DNA of 64,000 bases from Helicobacter sp. 16-1353 (GCF_003288815.1 NZ_NHYM01000002.1:62001-126000), one strand, 5' to 3'; counted from the first letter of the stretch, positions 52,362 to 62,623 are shown. Numbers and translations: made by a program. The notes: a model not told the origin generated them from the letters alone.

Positions 52362-54516
52362 ATGCGACTAAAAAATCTCATAATTTTCGTAACGGGGGGG
52401 GGGTATAATTATATCTACAAATCTATTCTCCCAAGACATCAAGGAAATTGATTTAGGCAAAACCGTAGTTAGTGCAAGTGGCTTTGAGGAAAATATCAAG
52501 GACGCTCCAGCCACGATTTCTATTATCCCTGAAGAGGAGTTAGTAAATCGCCCTATTAGGGATTTGGGCGATGCTTTGCAAGAGATTCCGGGTGTAAATA
52601 CAACTATTTCCAAAACAGGGGCTAGTAGCATTTCTATTCGTGGTTTAAGTGCGGGTTATACGCTAATTCTAATAGATGGCAAAAGGCAGAATGTCGCCTC
52701 TGGCTTTGGCGGAAGTGGATTTGACCCAAGCAGTGGCTTTATGCCGCCGGTATCGATGATAGAGCGGATTGAGGTTATTCGCGGTCCTGCGTCTATAATC
52801 TATGGAAGCGATGCGATGGGTGGCGTTATAAACATCATCACAAAGAAAAATACTAATATCTTAAGCGGGAGTTTTGCCACAGAGTTACGACTGCAACAGC
52901 ATAATGACACTTGGGGCGATATGTATGGATTTAATGGATTTGTGAGCTCTCCACTAGTGCAAAATAGCTTATTTCTAAATGTGCGAGGGCGATACAATGC
53001 CACTGGAGCGAATAAATTCTTAAAATCGTCCATTCCGGGCTACACAGGAGATACAACTACAAATCCCTACACAAGCCACTCTCCCACAGGCTATCGCATC
53101 GCAAGTGTGGGCGGGAGATTAACTTGGGATGTAGATTCTGCAAATTCGCTCTATGTAGATAGTGAGTTCAACTACCAAAATCTAGGCTCTCTAAATACGA
53201 GTAGTAGGCAAATTACGGCGATTAGAGATTATTATAAATACAATACCGTGCTAAATCACGATGGGGATTATTCGTGGGGGATTCTCAATACCTATATCCA
53301 ATATGCCGACACAAAGCAGATTCCCCAAATTATCGCAAATGTCGGCGATACAAAAGGACCACACAATCGAGGCACTTTGCAAGACTATCAAAATGCGGTT
53401 TTAAATAGCACTTGGAGAGATAGCTATGGCGTGGGTGAAGGGGCGATTATGGTGTATGCTGGGCTAAATTATAGCTATGAGCAGCTCGAACTACGAAGCA
53501 CGGATTTTGTGCGTCATCAAAATCAAGTGGCGATTTTCGGCGAGGCGGAATATTTGCCATTTGAGCTATTGTCCGCTACTTTGGGCTTAAGGATAAATTA
53601 TAGCGACCTTTATAACGCAATGCCAAATCCTAGATTCTACCTTAATATCAATCCTAGCGATTGGCTCACCATCAAAATGGGCGTTCAAAGTGGTATGAAA
53701 GTCCCTGCAATCGCCTATCTCTACGATGGCTACACGGAATCCACCTCAAACTCTAGCAATATTTACACATACGGCAATAGCAACCTACAAGCGGAGAAAA
53801 CTTGGAATTACGAGGCGAGTTTGATATTTGACACGGATTTTGCAAATATTTCTTTGACTGGATTCTACACGGATTTCCGCGATGCAATCGATGGCGTAAG
53901 CTACACCACTGGAGCAAATATGCCACGATATGGAGTCTGCTCTGCTGGGGAATGTGTGTTATACCAAAATGTGGATAAGGCATTTTCAAGTGGGGCGGAA
54001 GTTAGCTTTAAAACAACGAGATTCTATGGAGTTGGCTTTGATGCGACCTACGCATACACCTACACAAGGCAAATGTCAGGAGTTGATAAAGGTCTCCCGC
54101 TAAATCTCGTCCCAAGACACAATGGCTCTGCGAAAATCTCCTATCAAATCGATGCCTTTGATATGTATTTGCGATGGATTGGGAAATTCACAACGCCCAC
54201 TTCAAACGCACACACCGCAAATGCTGGGATTGGGGCGTATTATAAAAATGTGCATTTGCTGGATTTAGGGCTTAGCTATCGATTTGCTGGGGATTCTGAT
54301 TCTGGCGTTGGCTTAAGTGGGGATTCTGCGGATTCTGCGTTAGATTCCACGAGGCAAAATAATGTGGCTTGGACGCTTAGCTTTGTGGTAAATAACTTGC
54401 TTGATACGAATTTCGTGGATTATGTGGCGACAAATGGCGGAGCAAACTATACAAATCTATATCAACGAATGATTCCAAGCCGAAACTTTTGGGTGAATCT
54501 CAAAGCGGATTTTTAA
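52362..54516 (+). CDS. Phase-variable TonB-dependent outer membrane receptor (out of frame as assembled)
   Basis: The gene begins at ATG 52362 (MRLKNLIIFVTGGG) and runs into a G10 tract (52394-52403). As assembled the product ends after about 29 residues. With G9 (or G12) it reads on as IIISTNLFSQ, completing a signal peptide, then a TonB-box/plug region (DALQEIPGVNTTISK, SISIRGLSAGYTLILIDGKR, ERIEVIRGPASIIYGSDAMG) and a 22-strand-type barrel ending FWVNLKADF; about 717 residues. Such receptors take up ferric siderophores, heme or cobalamin. A GATTCT-coded Ser/Asp-rich stretch (GDSDSGVGLSGDSADSALDS) lies near the end. Ligand unknown; siderophore-type by resemblance to CirA/FepA. Confidence 0.88.
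52394..52403. repeat. Homopolymer tract G10 in the TonB receptor signal peptide
   Basis: Ten G on the plus strand, coding strand of the receptor. Nine or twelve would put the signal peptide and receptor in one frame; ten does not. The tract is followed at once by TATAAT. Confidence 0.92.
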
Positions 54517-54741
54517 GATAGGATTACTAGAAGTGAAATTTTGATGAATATTTAAGTTTCTCTTTGGCAAAGCTTTCGTTTAAAGAGTTAGTTAAGAAAG
54601 TAAACTTTCTATAAAAATTGAAATATAATTTTAAAAAATTGGGAATCTTGTTGAATTTTAAATAATGTAATGCAACCCTAAAGATTTGTTTAATATTACA
54701 CATTATAATTTCTAAAGTCATTATATTTTAAAGGTTGAAAT

Positions 54742-54972
54742 ATGAAAAATAGAATAGAAAGAGCACATTTAGTAAGTGAAGGTGTAGTGGATATAGTTAC
54801 ATATGAAAATGGTAAGGCAGATGTAGTAAAACGATATAATATAAATGAATTTCTTATAAGTGAAATTCCATATAAAGATGGCAAGATGGATGGCTTGGCA
54901 AAATATTATCACATAAATGGGGCACTTATGAGTGAAACTCCATATAAAGATGGTTGCTTGGTAAATAAATAA
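54742..54972 (+). CDS. Short YwqK-like repeat protein
   Basis: A 76-residue protein with about three YwqK-like units (VTYENGKADVVKRYNINEFL, SEIPYKDGKMDGLAKYYHIN, SETPYKDGCLVN). Preceded by AAAGGTTG six bases before the ATG. It is related in plan to the 161-residue protein at 49.6 kb. The 225-base gap before it, after the TonB receptor, holds no other gene I can see. Function unknown; possibly a truncated copy of a longer repeat protein. Confidence 0.6.
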   Translation: MKNRIERAHLVSEGVVDIVTYENGKADVVKRYNINEFLISEIPYKDGKMDGLAKYYHINGALMSETPYKDGCLVNK

Positions 54973-55161
54973 TTTATCAATCTTAGTCCTATGATAGACA
55001 ATAAACTAATTTTATTTACCAATTTTTAAAGTGTTTAAAAAACTAAAAATATCAAATTAATAATAATTTTTAGAAAATAATTTATCCTTAGAGTTTACTA
55101 AAGGATTTTAAGTTGTATCTTTTTTAGGAATACATTCGCTCCTTGCGAAATCATAAAGTAA

Positions 55162-56429
55162 TTAATGAAAAATTATTGGAATCTCTGGGTAATTTTTGAT
55201 ATTTGGAGAATCTAATCCAGCTAGATAGCCAAGCCCTTTTTTAAATGGAATTTTGTTTAGATTCTCTGTATTTTTTGGATTCGCCGGATTTTTCGCACTC
55301 TTTGCGGAATCTGCGGAATCCGCTCTAAAATCTGCAAAATCCAAATACACGCAATTAGATTCCGCTAAATTATTAGAATCTAAGTCGCTAACCAACCCAG
55401 CGACTAAGTCATTCCTAACATAGCTCACCTCAATTAGATTGCTTAAAAATAGCCCCTTGCCATAAAAAATACTTCCATTATTGTTAAAATGCGTGTGGAT
55501 AGGCGTGTAATACCGCCTTAGCTTCTCTAAAGCTGGTAGTCGCTTTTTCAATTTTAGGGGATATTCGGGGTTACAGCCCTGAAACTCAAACACAATCTGC
55601 GGAAAATACTGCGCCACAAAGCCCAAATCAACCTCCCTTAAAATATCCCATTCCGCGCCCTCAATGTCAATTTGCATAATATTATGGTGACTTTTATCCA
55701 GCCCATTTTCCCGCACCACACGCTCAAAGCTAATCGTATCATCGCTTTCAACCACGCCCACGAACTTTTTAATAAATGTGATATTTGGGTGATTATACGG
55801 AGCGGAATCTATACTTGCGTCGTATTGCAAGACTTTATAGCCCATATTTGCCATTTCTAAATCCCAAGGGGAATATGGCGAAACGCCGAGTGATAGGGCT
55901 TTGGGGGCGTTGGATTCTGTGGATTTTGCTGTGTTGGATTCTGTGGATTTCGCGCTAGATTCTGTGAGTTTGGATTCCGTGCTAGATTCTGCAGATTCTG
56001 CGGAATTTGCTGTTTTAGATTCTGCGTGATTTGTGGAGTTTAAAGCGTCTTTTGTGAGCTTATAGGGGGGGGGGTAAGCATTACATATCCGCCGTCATAT
56101 TCGCCACCGATTCGCTTCAATTTAGCTGGATTCACGCACATCGGTCGCACCAAATCCAAATATCTTTTGATATTTTCCACATTGTAGCTTAGCTGGATTG
56201 CACCTCTTGGGCTTGGATACATTGATAAAAATATCGCTTCTTTCGCTACTTTGGGGATATCCAGCTCTTTTATAATATCGCGTGAAAGCGTGAAATTATT
56301 CACCGCACTCATCGCATTCACCACCTCATCTATGCCAAGCAGCCTTTGGACTTTCCGCCGAATACGGTTTTTGCCATTGCCCAACATTCTCTTTAATTTT
56401 CGCCTAACGCGGAGCATAAAATTTACCAT
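55162..56429 (-). CDS. Phase-variable FkbM-family methyltransferase (out of frame as assembled)
   Basis: Starts at ATG 56429 (MVNFMLRVRRKLKRMLGNG, AAGGAAAG upstream). The first 120 residues reach GGEYDGGYVMLTPPP and a C10 tract (56065-56074), after which the present frame ends at 56040. With C11 (or C8) it reads through YKLTKDALNS, a Ser/Glu/Ala/Thr linker coded by GAATC repeats, LGVSPYSPWDLEMANMGYKV and the FkbM core (MQIDIEGAEWDILREVD; IVFEFQGCNPEYPLKLKK) to 55162; 422 residues. FkbM enzymes O-methylate glycans or other small groups, here probably surface sugars. A second small repeat-rich stretch (DFADFRADSADSAKSAKN) lies near the end. Confidence 0.85.
56065..56074. repeat. Homopolymer tract C10 (coding strand minus) in the FkbM methyltransferase
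   Basis: Ten G on the plus strand. Eleven or eight bases would join the N-terminal segment with the methyltransferase core; the present ten leads to a stop at 56040. In coding direction the tract is followed by TATAAG. Confidence 0.92.
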
Positions 56430-56604
56430 TTGCTTTCCTTTTTTTAGATTTAAAACCCACATTATAGCGAAACTTAAAGACCTTAAATTTATATAGTATA
56501 AACGCAATAAAATGGTTATAATTCCTAGTTTTATAAATTATTTCACAAATTATTCACAAAATTGTTATTAAATACGAAATTATTTTAAGCAAAGGTTGGC
56601 GTAA

Positions 56605-57183
56605 ATGAAATTTGAAATCACCAAAAAAATGTGGATGAAAATCCATACTTATCTTAGCCTATTTTTCCTACCAGCGGCGTTTATCTATGTTCTTACGGGT
56701 GTTTTATATATCTTTGATTTTAAGCAAGATAGCGGGGCGAAAATCTATGAGTTTAAGCTAGAATCTGCCCCAAAAAAGGGTGAAGAATTAGAAGCGATAA
56801 TAAAAGTATTGAGTGAAAATAATCTAAAAATCCCAAGCAATACCGAGCTAAAATCTGGGCGAAATAGCGTAATTATGGGAAATACTAAGTATCAAATCTC
56901 ACTTACTCAAAATAATAATGGAGCGGTTGTAAAGGTAACAGATAGAAGCATTTATGGAATCCTAGTGCTTATGCATAAGGCAAAGGGCGAGAAAAATGAT
57001 GTTTTTGGATTTAAGATTAGCTTTTTTGATTTGATTGCTATTGGCTTTGGGCTTTCAATGGTTATTTTCTATCTCTCTGGGCTGATTATGACCTCATTTT
57101 GTAAGAAAAATCGAAAGTTTGCATTTAGGATTTTATTTGCGGGGTTAATAATAACTATCATTGCGATGTATTTTAGCGTTTAA
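56605..57183 (+). CDS. PepSY-associated membrane protein
   Basis: A 192-residue protein with an N-terminal helix (MKIHTYLSLFFLPAAFIYVL and on to TGVLYIF), a periplasmic PepSY-like domain (about 36-125), and two C-terminal helices (FDLIAIGFGLSMVIFYLSGL and FRILFAGLIITIIAMYFSV). The opening WMKIHTYLSLFFLP is the usual start of PepSY-TM proteins, some of which are ferric-siderophore reductases. Placed 2 kb from the TonB-dependent receptor, it could act with it in iron release. The upstream interval 56508-56604 is AT-rich with TTATTA half-sites but no convincing Fur box. Confidence 0.72.
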   Translation: MKFEITKKMWMKIHTYLSLFFLPAAFIYVLTGVLYIFDFKQDSGAKIYEFKLESAPKKGEELEAIIKVLSENNLKIPSNTELKSGRNSVIMGNTKYQISLTQNNNGAVVKVTDRSIYGILVLMHKAKGEKNDVFGFKISFFDLIAIGFGLSMVIFYLSGLIMTSFCKKNRKFAFRILFAGLIITIIAMYFSV

Positions 57184-57269
57184 TTAATATTTTTTAGGAT
57201 TCTATTAGAATCTAAACGCATTCGCCCTAATCCTATCTTTAATAATTAAAAATTCCGCTTTAAAATGGG

Positions 57270-59591
57270 CTAGTTTAAAAGCCCCAAAGCCTCACTACAA
57301 AGTTTGCCAAATGATGTTTGAGTGCCAATTTTTAGGCATTCATTAAATTCATTTTTTGATTGGGTATTGTCTCCCAACTCGTAATATGCTGAGCCTTTCA
57401 TATATCGCACTTTTTGTGTTTCATCATTATTTAATGGTAGTGAAATATTATTTAAAATATCCAACATTTGTGTATAGCGACCATCTCTAAAAAGCACATC
57501 AGCATAATTTAGCTCTACAAATGGGGAATGCTCATATGTTTTAAATCTATCTTGTAGTTTCATAATCTCTTTTGCATATCGCTCTAAGGCAATATTATCA
57601 TTGGATTCTATCGCCCAATTTAATAGCTTATAATATACTTCTATCATTTCTTTATTATTTGGAAAAACGCTCAACAACTCATCAAAAACGTTCATAGCTT
57701 CACTTTTTCTATTAAGATTAGCTAATGATAAAAATAAAATTATCCCTGAATCCTGCTTTTCTTTAAATGTTTTTGAGAGATTCCAAGCATCACGACTAGC
57801 CAAAGCAGCGTTATTAAAATCGCCCATTGCATAGGATACTTTTGCTTCATTATAAAGCCAAGTGAGTTTCTCTAATCCGCTTGGTGCGTCTTTTAGCATA
57901 GCAGATGAGAGTTGAAAAGCAGAATCATATAATGAAGATTCCATTAAACAATCAAATACTTTTTTGGCATTATTTGTTATAAGTAGCGAATTAGAAGAAA
58001 TATAATAATTCACTATACTTTTGCAATCATTGCTTGATTCAATTAGCTTAATATATGAATTTTTAACATCTATGTTATTATTATCAAGATTATTTTTTAG
58101 TGCTACAACATCGCTATATTTACCTAAATCAAACAAAGCTTTTGCCTTTTTTTCATACGCAATCTTAGAATTTTGTGTATTTGGATAGGTGGCGATTAAA
58201 TAATCATATTGCTCTATTTGCTTGAGTAAATCGCCATCATTTAAGCCAAATAGTAGATTGTCATCTCTTTCTTTTATGAGTTTTGCATTAGTGGAATCCT
58301 TAAAAATCTCCAAAAATTCTGTATTGATTTTATGAGATTCTTGTAGTTTGGAATCCAACTCATACCAAAGGCTTACATCCATCATCAATTGTTCTTTAAA
58401 ATCATCATTTCCTAAATGATTTAGCATACTCTCCCCTGCCCTTGCAGCGACATTGTATAGCTTATTATTAGCCCAAATTTGGAGTGATTTATAGCTTTCA
58501 TTTATATCTTTTAGGAAATAGCTTGGATTCGCATTAACTATTCTTGAAAATAAATCATCTGCCGCACTTAAATTATCATTTTCTAATTCATATTTTCCCC
58601 AATTATAAGCCACATACGAAGCAGTATCTAAATCTTTTGCACTTTCATATGCCTTTACAAATAAAACTTCTGGTTGTTTTTTATCTCCATTTATGGCTAA
58701 ATTATTTGCAATACCAACAAGAGCATATTGAACATATTTGGAATCTGGATATTCGTCAATTATCCTATCAAAATAATATCTTGCTTCATTGTATATCCTA
58801 AGATTTCCATAGCTATCGGCAATAATATATAGCACCTCTGGGACATTAATATCTGCAGGATATACCTTTATCCATTCTTTTGCAAGTTGCAAAGTATCAT
58901 CAGGGGGAATATTACTTTTATGCATTGCTCGAATCTTATAAAGCATAGAATCTCGAATAAAAATGCTATTGCTATAGCTTTGTAGCATTTCATCTGTGAG
59001 TTTTATAACCTCATCATAATGTTTATTATTATACGAAGAGCGAATATTTAAAAATAAACCCAAATCAGGTCCCTCATCATAAATCAACGGAGACATATCA
59101 ATATTTAGCTCACCGATATATGGAAGTGCGGTATTGGGGATATTTATGGGGAAGTTTATGCCACTATAGGTTTTATTTGAAAGAAATGGAATCTCATCGC
59201 CATAGCCCACAATCTGCCAAATCTTAGATTCACTTGGTCGCTCTTTTGGGATAGCAATATCTTTTTTTAAATCCATAAAATTTGCAAATAATTTCTGTCT
59301 TTTTAGCGGTTTTATAGATAAATAGAATCTATTATCATCGATATTCGAATATATTTCAAAAAATTCTGTTTTACTCTTAGGAAAACTAGAAACGGGCGTT
59401 TTATTAATAGTGCATTCAACTAAAATATTTTGACCATTTATATCTATATGCTCTTTGCAAGGAAATTTTTCGCTGTGTTTTAATGTAACAATAGAGAATC
59501 TCTTATTATTCTCTATTCCATAATCTACCTCTATACTAAAGGCAGATGCATAAACCATAAGAAGAATAAAGCTTAAAAATATCCTTAAAAT
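57270..59591 (-). CDS. pflA: Paralysed-flagella protein PflA (TPR-rich, periplasmic)
   Basis: Needed for flagellar rotation in Campylobacter/Helicobacter; a periplasmic scaffold around the stators. The long helical part has TPR-like units (DLGLFLNIRSSYNNKHYDEV, ARYYFDRIIDEYPDSKYVQY, KNEFNECLKIGTQTSFGKL). It follows nuoN, as HP1274 follows HP1273. Start: the first ATG (59558) leaves no signal peptide core and has no ribosome site. The frame is open up to the nuoN stop, and ATT 59589-59591 has AAGGA seven bases upstream and gives ILRIFLSFILLMVYASA, a good signal peptide. I use this ATT start tentatively; ATG 59558 gives 762 residues. Confidence 0.85.
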   Translation of the reverse strand: MLRIFLSFILLMVYASAFSIEVDYGIENNKRFSIVTLKHSEKFPCKEHIDINGQNILVECTINKTPVSSFPKSKTEFFEIYSNIDDNRFYLSIKPLKRQKLFANFMDLKKDIAIPKERPSESKIWQIVGYGDEIPFLSNKTYSGINFPINIPNTALPYIGELNIDMSPLIYDEGPDLGLFLNIRSSYNNKHYDEVIKLTDEMLQSYSNSIFIRDSMLYKIRAMHKSNIPPDDTLQLAKEWIKVYPADINVPEVLYIIADSYGNLRIYNEARYYFDRIIDEYPDSKYVQYALVGIANNLAINGDKKQPEVLFVKAYESAKDLDTASYVAYNWGKYELENDNLSAADDLFSRIVNANPSYFLKDINESYKSLQIWANNKLYNVAARAGESMLNHLGNDDFKEQLMMDVSLWYELDSKLQESHKINTEFLEIFKDSTNAKLIKERDDNLLFGLNDGDLLKQIEQYDYLIATYPNTQNSKIAYEKKAKALFDLGKYSDVVALKNNLDNNNIDVKNSYIKLIESSNDCKSIVNYYISSNSLLITNNAKKVFDCLMESSLYDSAFQLSSAMLKDAPSGLEKLTWLYNEAKVSYAMGDFNNAALASRDAWNLSKTFKEKQDSGIILFLSLANLNRKSEAMNVFDELLSVFPNNKEMIEVYYKLLNWAIESNDNIALERYAKEIMKLQDRFKTYEHSPFVELNYADVLFRDGRYTQMLDILNNISLPLNNDETQKVRYMKGSAYYELGDNTQSKNEFNECLKIGTQTSFGKLCSEALGLLN

Positions 59592-59606
59592 TGCCCAATC
59601 CTTATG

Positions 59607-61091
59607 TTAAAAATTAAAAAGATAGTTTGTAATTATACCAAGAAAACCTTCTATAAAAAATATAGCAAAAATAGATACAATAAGAGCAATAGCAATAATT
59701 CCAATCATAGGATAAGAAGCATTTTGATGGTATATACCAGAATCTTTTGTAATTGGCTCTTTTAAGAACATAAAAACAATTAATTTAATATAGTAATAAA
59801 TCGCAATAGCTGAATTTAAAAGCAAAATCAATGCTAAGATATTATGTCCAGCATTGACACTTGAGCTAATCAAATATAGCTTACCCCAAAATAATCCAAA
59901 TGGCGGAATCCCACCTAAAGATAGCATAAAAATCCCAAAACTAACAGCAATAATTGGGGATAGTTTAACTAAACCGCTAAATTTAGTATAAGGGGAAGTA
60001 AAGCGAGAATCCCAAGTTTTATTCTTATTATGCGTTAGCCAAAGCAATCCAAACGCCCCCAAATTCGTAAATAAAAATAGAATCCAATACAAAAATAATG
60101 CCACCATACTTTGCTCGGTATTTATATAAATACAAGCCAAACCAAAACCAGCTTGAGAAATAGAGCTATATGCGAGCATTCTTTGGACATCAGTTTGCAA
60201 TAATGCAATAATATTTGGTATTGTCATACTTAAAATCACAATCACAAACAAAGCCACGCTAATAAAAGGAATATCTGTATTTAAAAATACATTAAATAAT
60301 CTAATTGCCACTACAAATCCAGCAATTTTTGTAGCTATAGACATATAAAATGCAAGTGGCGGAGTTGAGCCCTCATATACATCTGGCACCCAAGTATGAA
60401 ATGGAAAAAATGAAAGTTTAAAACCAATTGCACCTAGTAAAAATATAAATCCTAGCGATAGAAAATATTCATTCCCACTTGAATCTAGCACTAATAATCC
60501 ACTAATAGGAGTAGATAAATCGAAAATATCCACACTTCCGCTACTTGCATAAATAAACATTAATCCAAACGCAAAGAATCCACTTCCCAAAGCCCCAAGT
60601 GTAAAGTATTTAATCCCAGCTTCTAGTGCTTTTTGCTTTTTTGAGAGAGCAACTAGGGCATATAAAGCCAAAGATGAACTTTCCAAACCTAAGAAAATAA
60701 GTATTAAATTATCGCTTGAAACCATAAATTGATACCCAGCAATCATAAATAGAAATAATATATAAAATTCTCCGCATTCAAATTCCGGGAATCTATCTTT
60801 TGAAATAAGAAAAAATATAAATAAAAGAGAAGCCACCAAAATGATAATCTGCGATAAAACAGCTAATCCATCTACAATCACTAAATCAAAAAAGCCAATA
60901 GCAGTAGAATTCATATATAAAAGAGATAATAAACTAAGTAGGATAAAAATCGAACTTAAGATAATATATAAAGCCTTATTAGGTTTTTTAAGGAATAAAT
61001 CTATGATTAAAATAATAATCCCACCAATGACATTAATCGCCATCGGTAATATACTAGTTACATTAAGTGCACTAAATGATAAATCAGGCAT
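59607..61091 (-). CDS. nuoN: NADH-quinone oxidoreductase subunit N
   Basis: Antiporter-like proton-pumping subunit of respiratory complex I. The 494-residue protein has about 14 helices and the proton_antipo core: LIFLGLESSSLALYALVALS (Glu), FALGLMF region with GSGFFAFGLMF, KLSFFPFHTWVPDVYEGSTPP (Lys), and MLAYSSISQAGFGLACIYI. Complete. Its start shares a base with the nuoM stop. In Campylobacterota complex I takes electrons from a source other than NuoEF; those genes are outside the window. Confidence 0.96.
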   Translation of the reverse strand: MPDLSFSALNVTSILPMAINVIGGIIILIIDLFLKKPNKALYIILSSIFILLSLLSLLYMNSTAIGFFDLVIVDGLAVLSQIIILVASLLFIFFLISKDRFPEFECGEFYILFLFMIAGYQFMVSSDNLILIFLGLESSSLALYALVALSKKQKALEAGIKYFTLGALGSGFFAFGLMFIYASSGSVDIFDLSTPISGLLVLDSSGNEYFLSLGFIFLLGAIGFKLSFFPFHTWVPDVYEGSTPPLAFYMSIATKIAGFVVAIRLFNVFLNTDIPFISVALFVIVILSMTIPNIIALLQTDVQRMLAYSSISQAGFGLACIYINTEQSMVALFLYWILFLFTNLGAFGLLWLTHNKNKTWDSRFTSPYTKFSGLVKLSPIIAVSFGIFMLSLGGIPPFGLFWGKLYLISSSVNAGHNILALILLLNSAIAIYYYIKLIVFMFLKEPITKDSGIYHQNASYPMIGIIAIALIVSIFAIFFIEGFLGIITNYLFNF

Positions 61092-62614
61092 TAATCTCTC
61101 CTATTTACTTTTATTAAAAATTCCTTGCTCTCATTTAAAATAGATTTTTCATACATAAATGAAACAAGATTCTTAACTGATAAATCAATCCTATCTAAAA
61201 TGGGCTTAGGATAGATTCCAAGCCAAATGACGATTAAAACTAGCGGGATTAATGAGATTTTCTCACGCACATCTATATCTTTTAGCTCTAGATTCCGCCC
61301 TATTTTAATCTCACCCAAAAATACATTTCTAAATAAATGTAGCATATAAACTGCCCCTAAGATTATCCCACTTCCAGCTAGAATGGTTAGAATAATGTTT
61401 ACCTTGAAAAATCCAAGTAAGCTTAAAAACTCCCCAACAAAGCCCATAGTCAAAGGCAATCCAACGCTTCCCATAAGGATTATTGCAAAGATTAGCGTAA
61501 ATTTCGGCATAACTTTCGCAATTCCGCCATATTCGGCGATTATCTTCGTGTGCGTCCTATCATAGAGCATTCCCACCATCATAAACAACGCTCCGCTAAC
61601 AATTCCGTGACTTAGCATAAAAAATATTGAGCCACTCACGCCCTCAGCACTCAATGAAAATGTCCCAAGCACGATTACGCCCATATGCGAAATAGAGCTA
61701 TAAGCGATAACCTGCTTCATATCATCTTGTGCAAAGGCAATCATCGCCGTATAAATTACCATAATCACGCATAAAATCGCAATTGGAATAATAAAATAAA
61801 TAGAGGCATCTGGGAAAAGTGGGAGGGAGAATCTAATAAATGCATATGAACCCATTTTAAGCAGAATCGCCGCTAGGATTATCGAGCCGACAGTTGGGGC
61901 TTGTCCGTGTGCATATGGAAGCCAAGTGTGGAGTGGAAACATTGGAATCTTAACTGCAATACCAATGAAAAATGCAACAAATAGCCACCTTTGAATATCA
62001 AAATCAAGCTGGAGCATATACCAATCCATCAAATTAAAGCTTAAGATTCCAGTGGCACTATAATATAAATATGCAAAATATAAGATTCCAAATAACATCA
62101 CAAGAGAGGCACTAAATGTATATAAAAAGAATTTAACCGAAGCATAGATTTTTCGTTCACTTCCCCACGCACCGATGATATAGAGCATAGGCACGAGCGA
62201 AAACTCCCAAAATAAATAAAATAAAATCATATCAAGCGATATAAACACCCCAATCATAATGCTTTCTAAAAATAATAATGCGATAAGAAAATTCTTAATA
62301 TTTTCGACATTATGGATAAAGATTACACAAATAAGTGTCATAAATGCACTTAAAATTACCAAAAATAGCGATATTCCATCTATTCCAATATAATAACTCA
62401 CACCAAAACTAGGTATTAGGCTTATTTGTGTTACAAACTGAAAACCAGCATTTCCATCATCAAATAAAAGCCAAAGACACAATGCCAAACATAGCTCAAA
62501 TATAGACACAGCTACAACAAAAGGTTTAGCAAAATTATTATCAACTCTCCTGCTAAACATAAACAATGCTGCTAATATTGGCAAAAATAAAACAATATTT
62601 AATAAAAGTTCCAT
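61091..62614 (-). CDS. nuoM: NADH-quinone oxidoreductase subunit M
   Basis: Second antiporter-like subunit of complex I. The 507-residue protein has FYLFWEFSLVPMLYIIGAWG (Glu of the proton channel), GIAVKIPMFPLHTWLPYAHG (Lys), QAPTVGSIILAAILLKMGSY and VIAYSSISHMGVIVLGTFSL. Complete, nine bases after nuoL. Order nuoL-M-N is the standard one. Confidence 0.96.
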   Translation of the reverse strand: MELLLNIVLFLPILAALFMFSRRVDNNFAKPFVVAVSIFELCLALCLWLLFDDGNAGFQFVTQISLIPSFGVSYYIGIDGISLFLVILSAFMTLICVIFIHNVENIKNFLIALLFLESIMIGVFISLDMILFYLFWEFSLVPMLYIIGAWGSERKIYASVKFFLYTFSASLVMLFGILYFAYLYYSATGILSFNLMDWYMLQLDFDIQRWLFVAFFIGIAVKIPMFPLHTWLPYAHGQAPTVGSIILAAILLKMGSYAFIRFSLPLFPDASIYFIIPIAILCVIMVIYTAMIAFAQDDMKQVIAYSSISHMGVIVLGTFSLSAEGVSGSIFFMLSHGIVSGALFMMVGMLYDRTHTKIIAEYGGIAKVMPKFTLIFAIILMGSVGLPLTMGFVGEFLSLLGFFKVNIILTILAGSGIILGAVYMLHLFRNVFLGEIKIGRNLELKDIDVREKISLIPLVLIVIWLGIYPKPILDRIDLSVKNLVSFMYEKSILNESKEFLIKVNRRD

Positions 62615-62623
62615 TTATTATCC

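Noticed and set aside
54527-54721. Minus-strand ORF of 64 codons after the TonB receptor
   Set aside because: AT-rich, no ribosome site, no family likeness; treated as spacer.
56508-56604. Fur box before the PepSY gene
   Set aside because: Only scattered TTATTA half-sites are present; no palindrome close to the Helicobacter Fur consensus.
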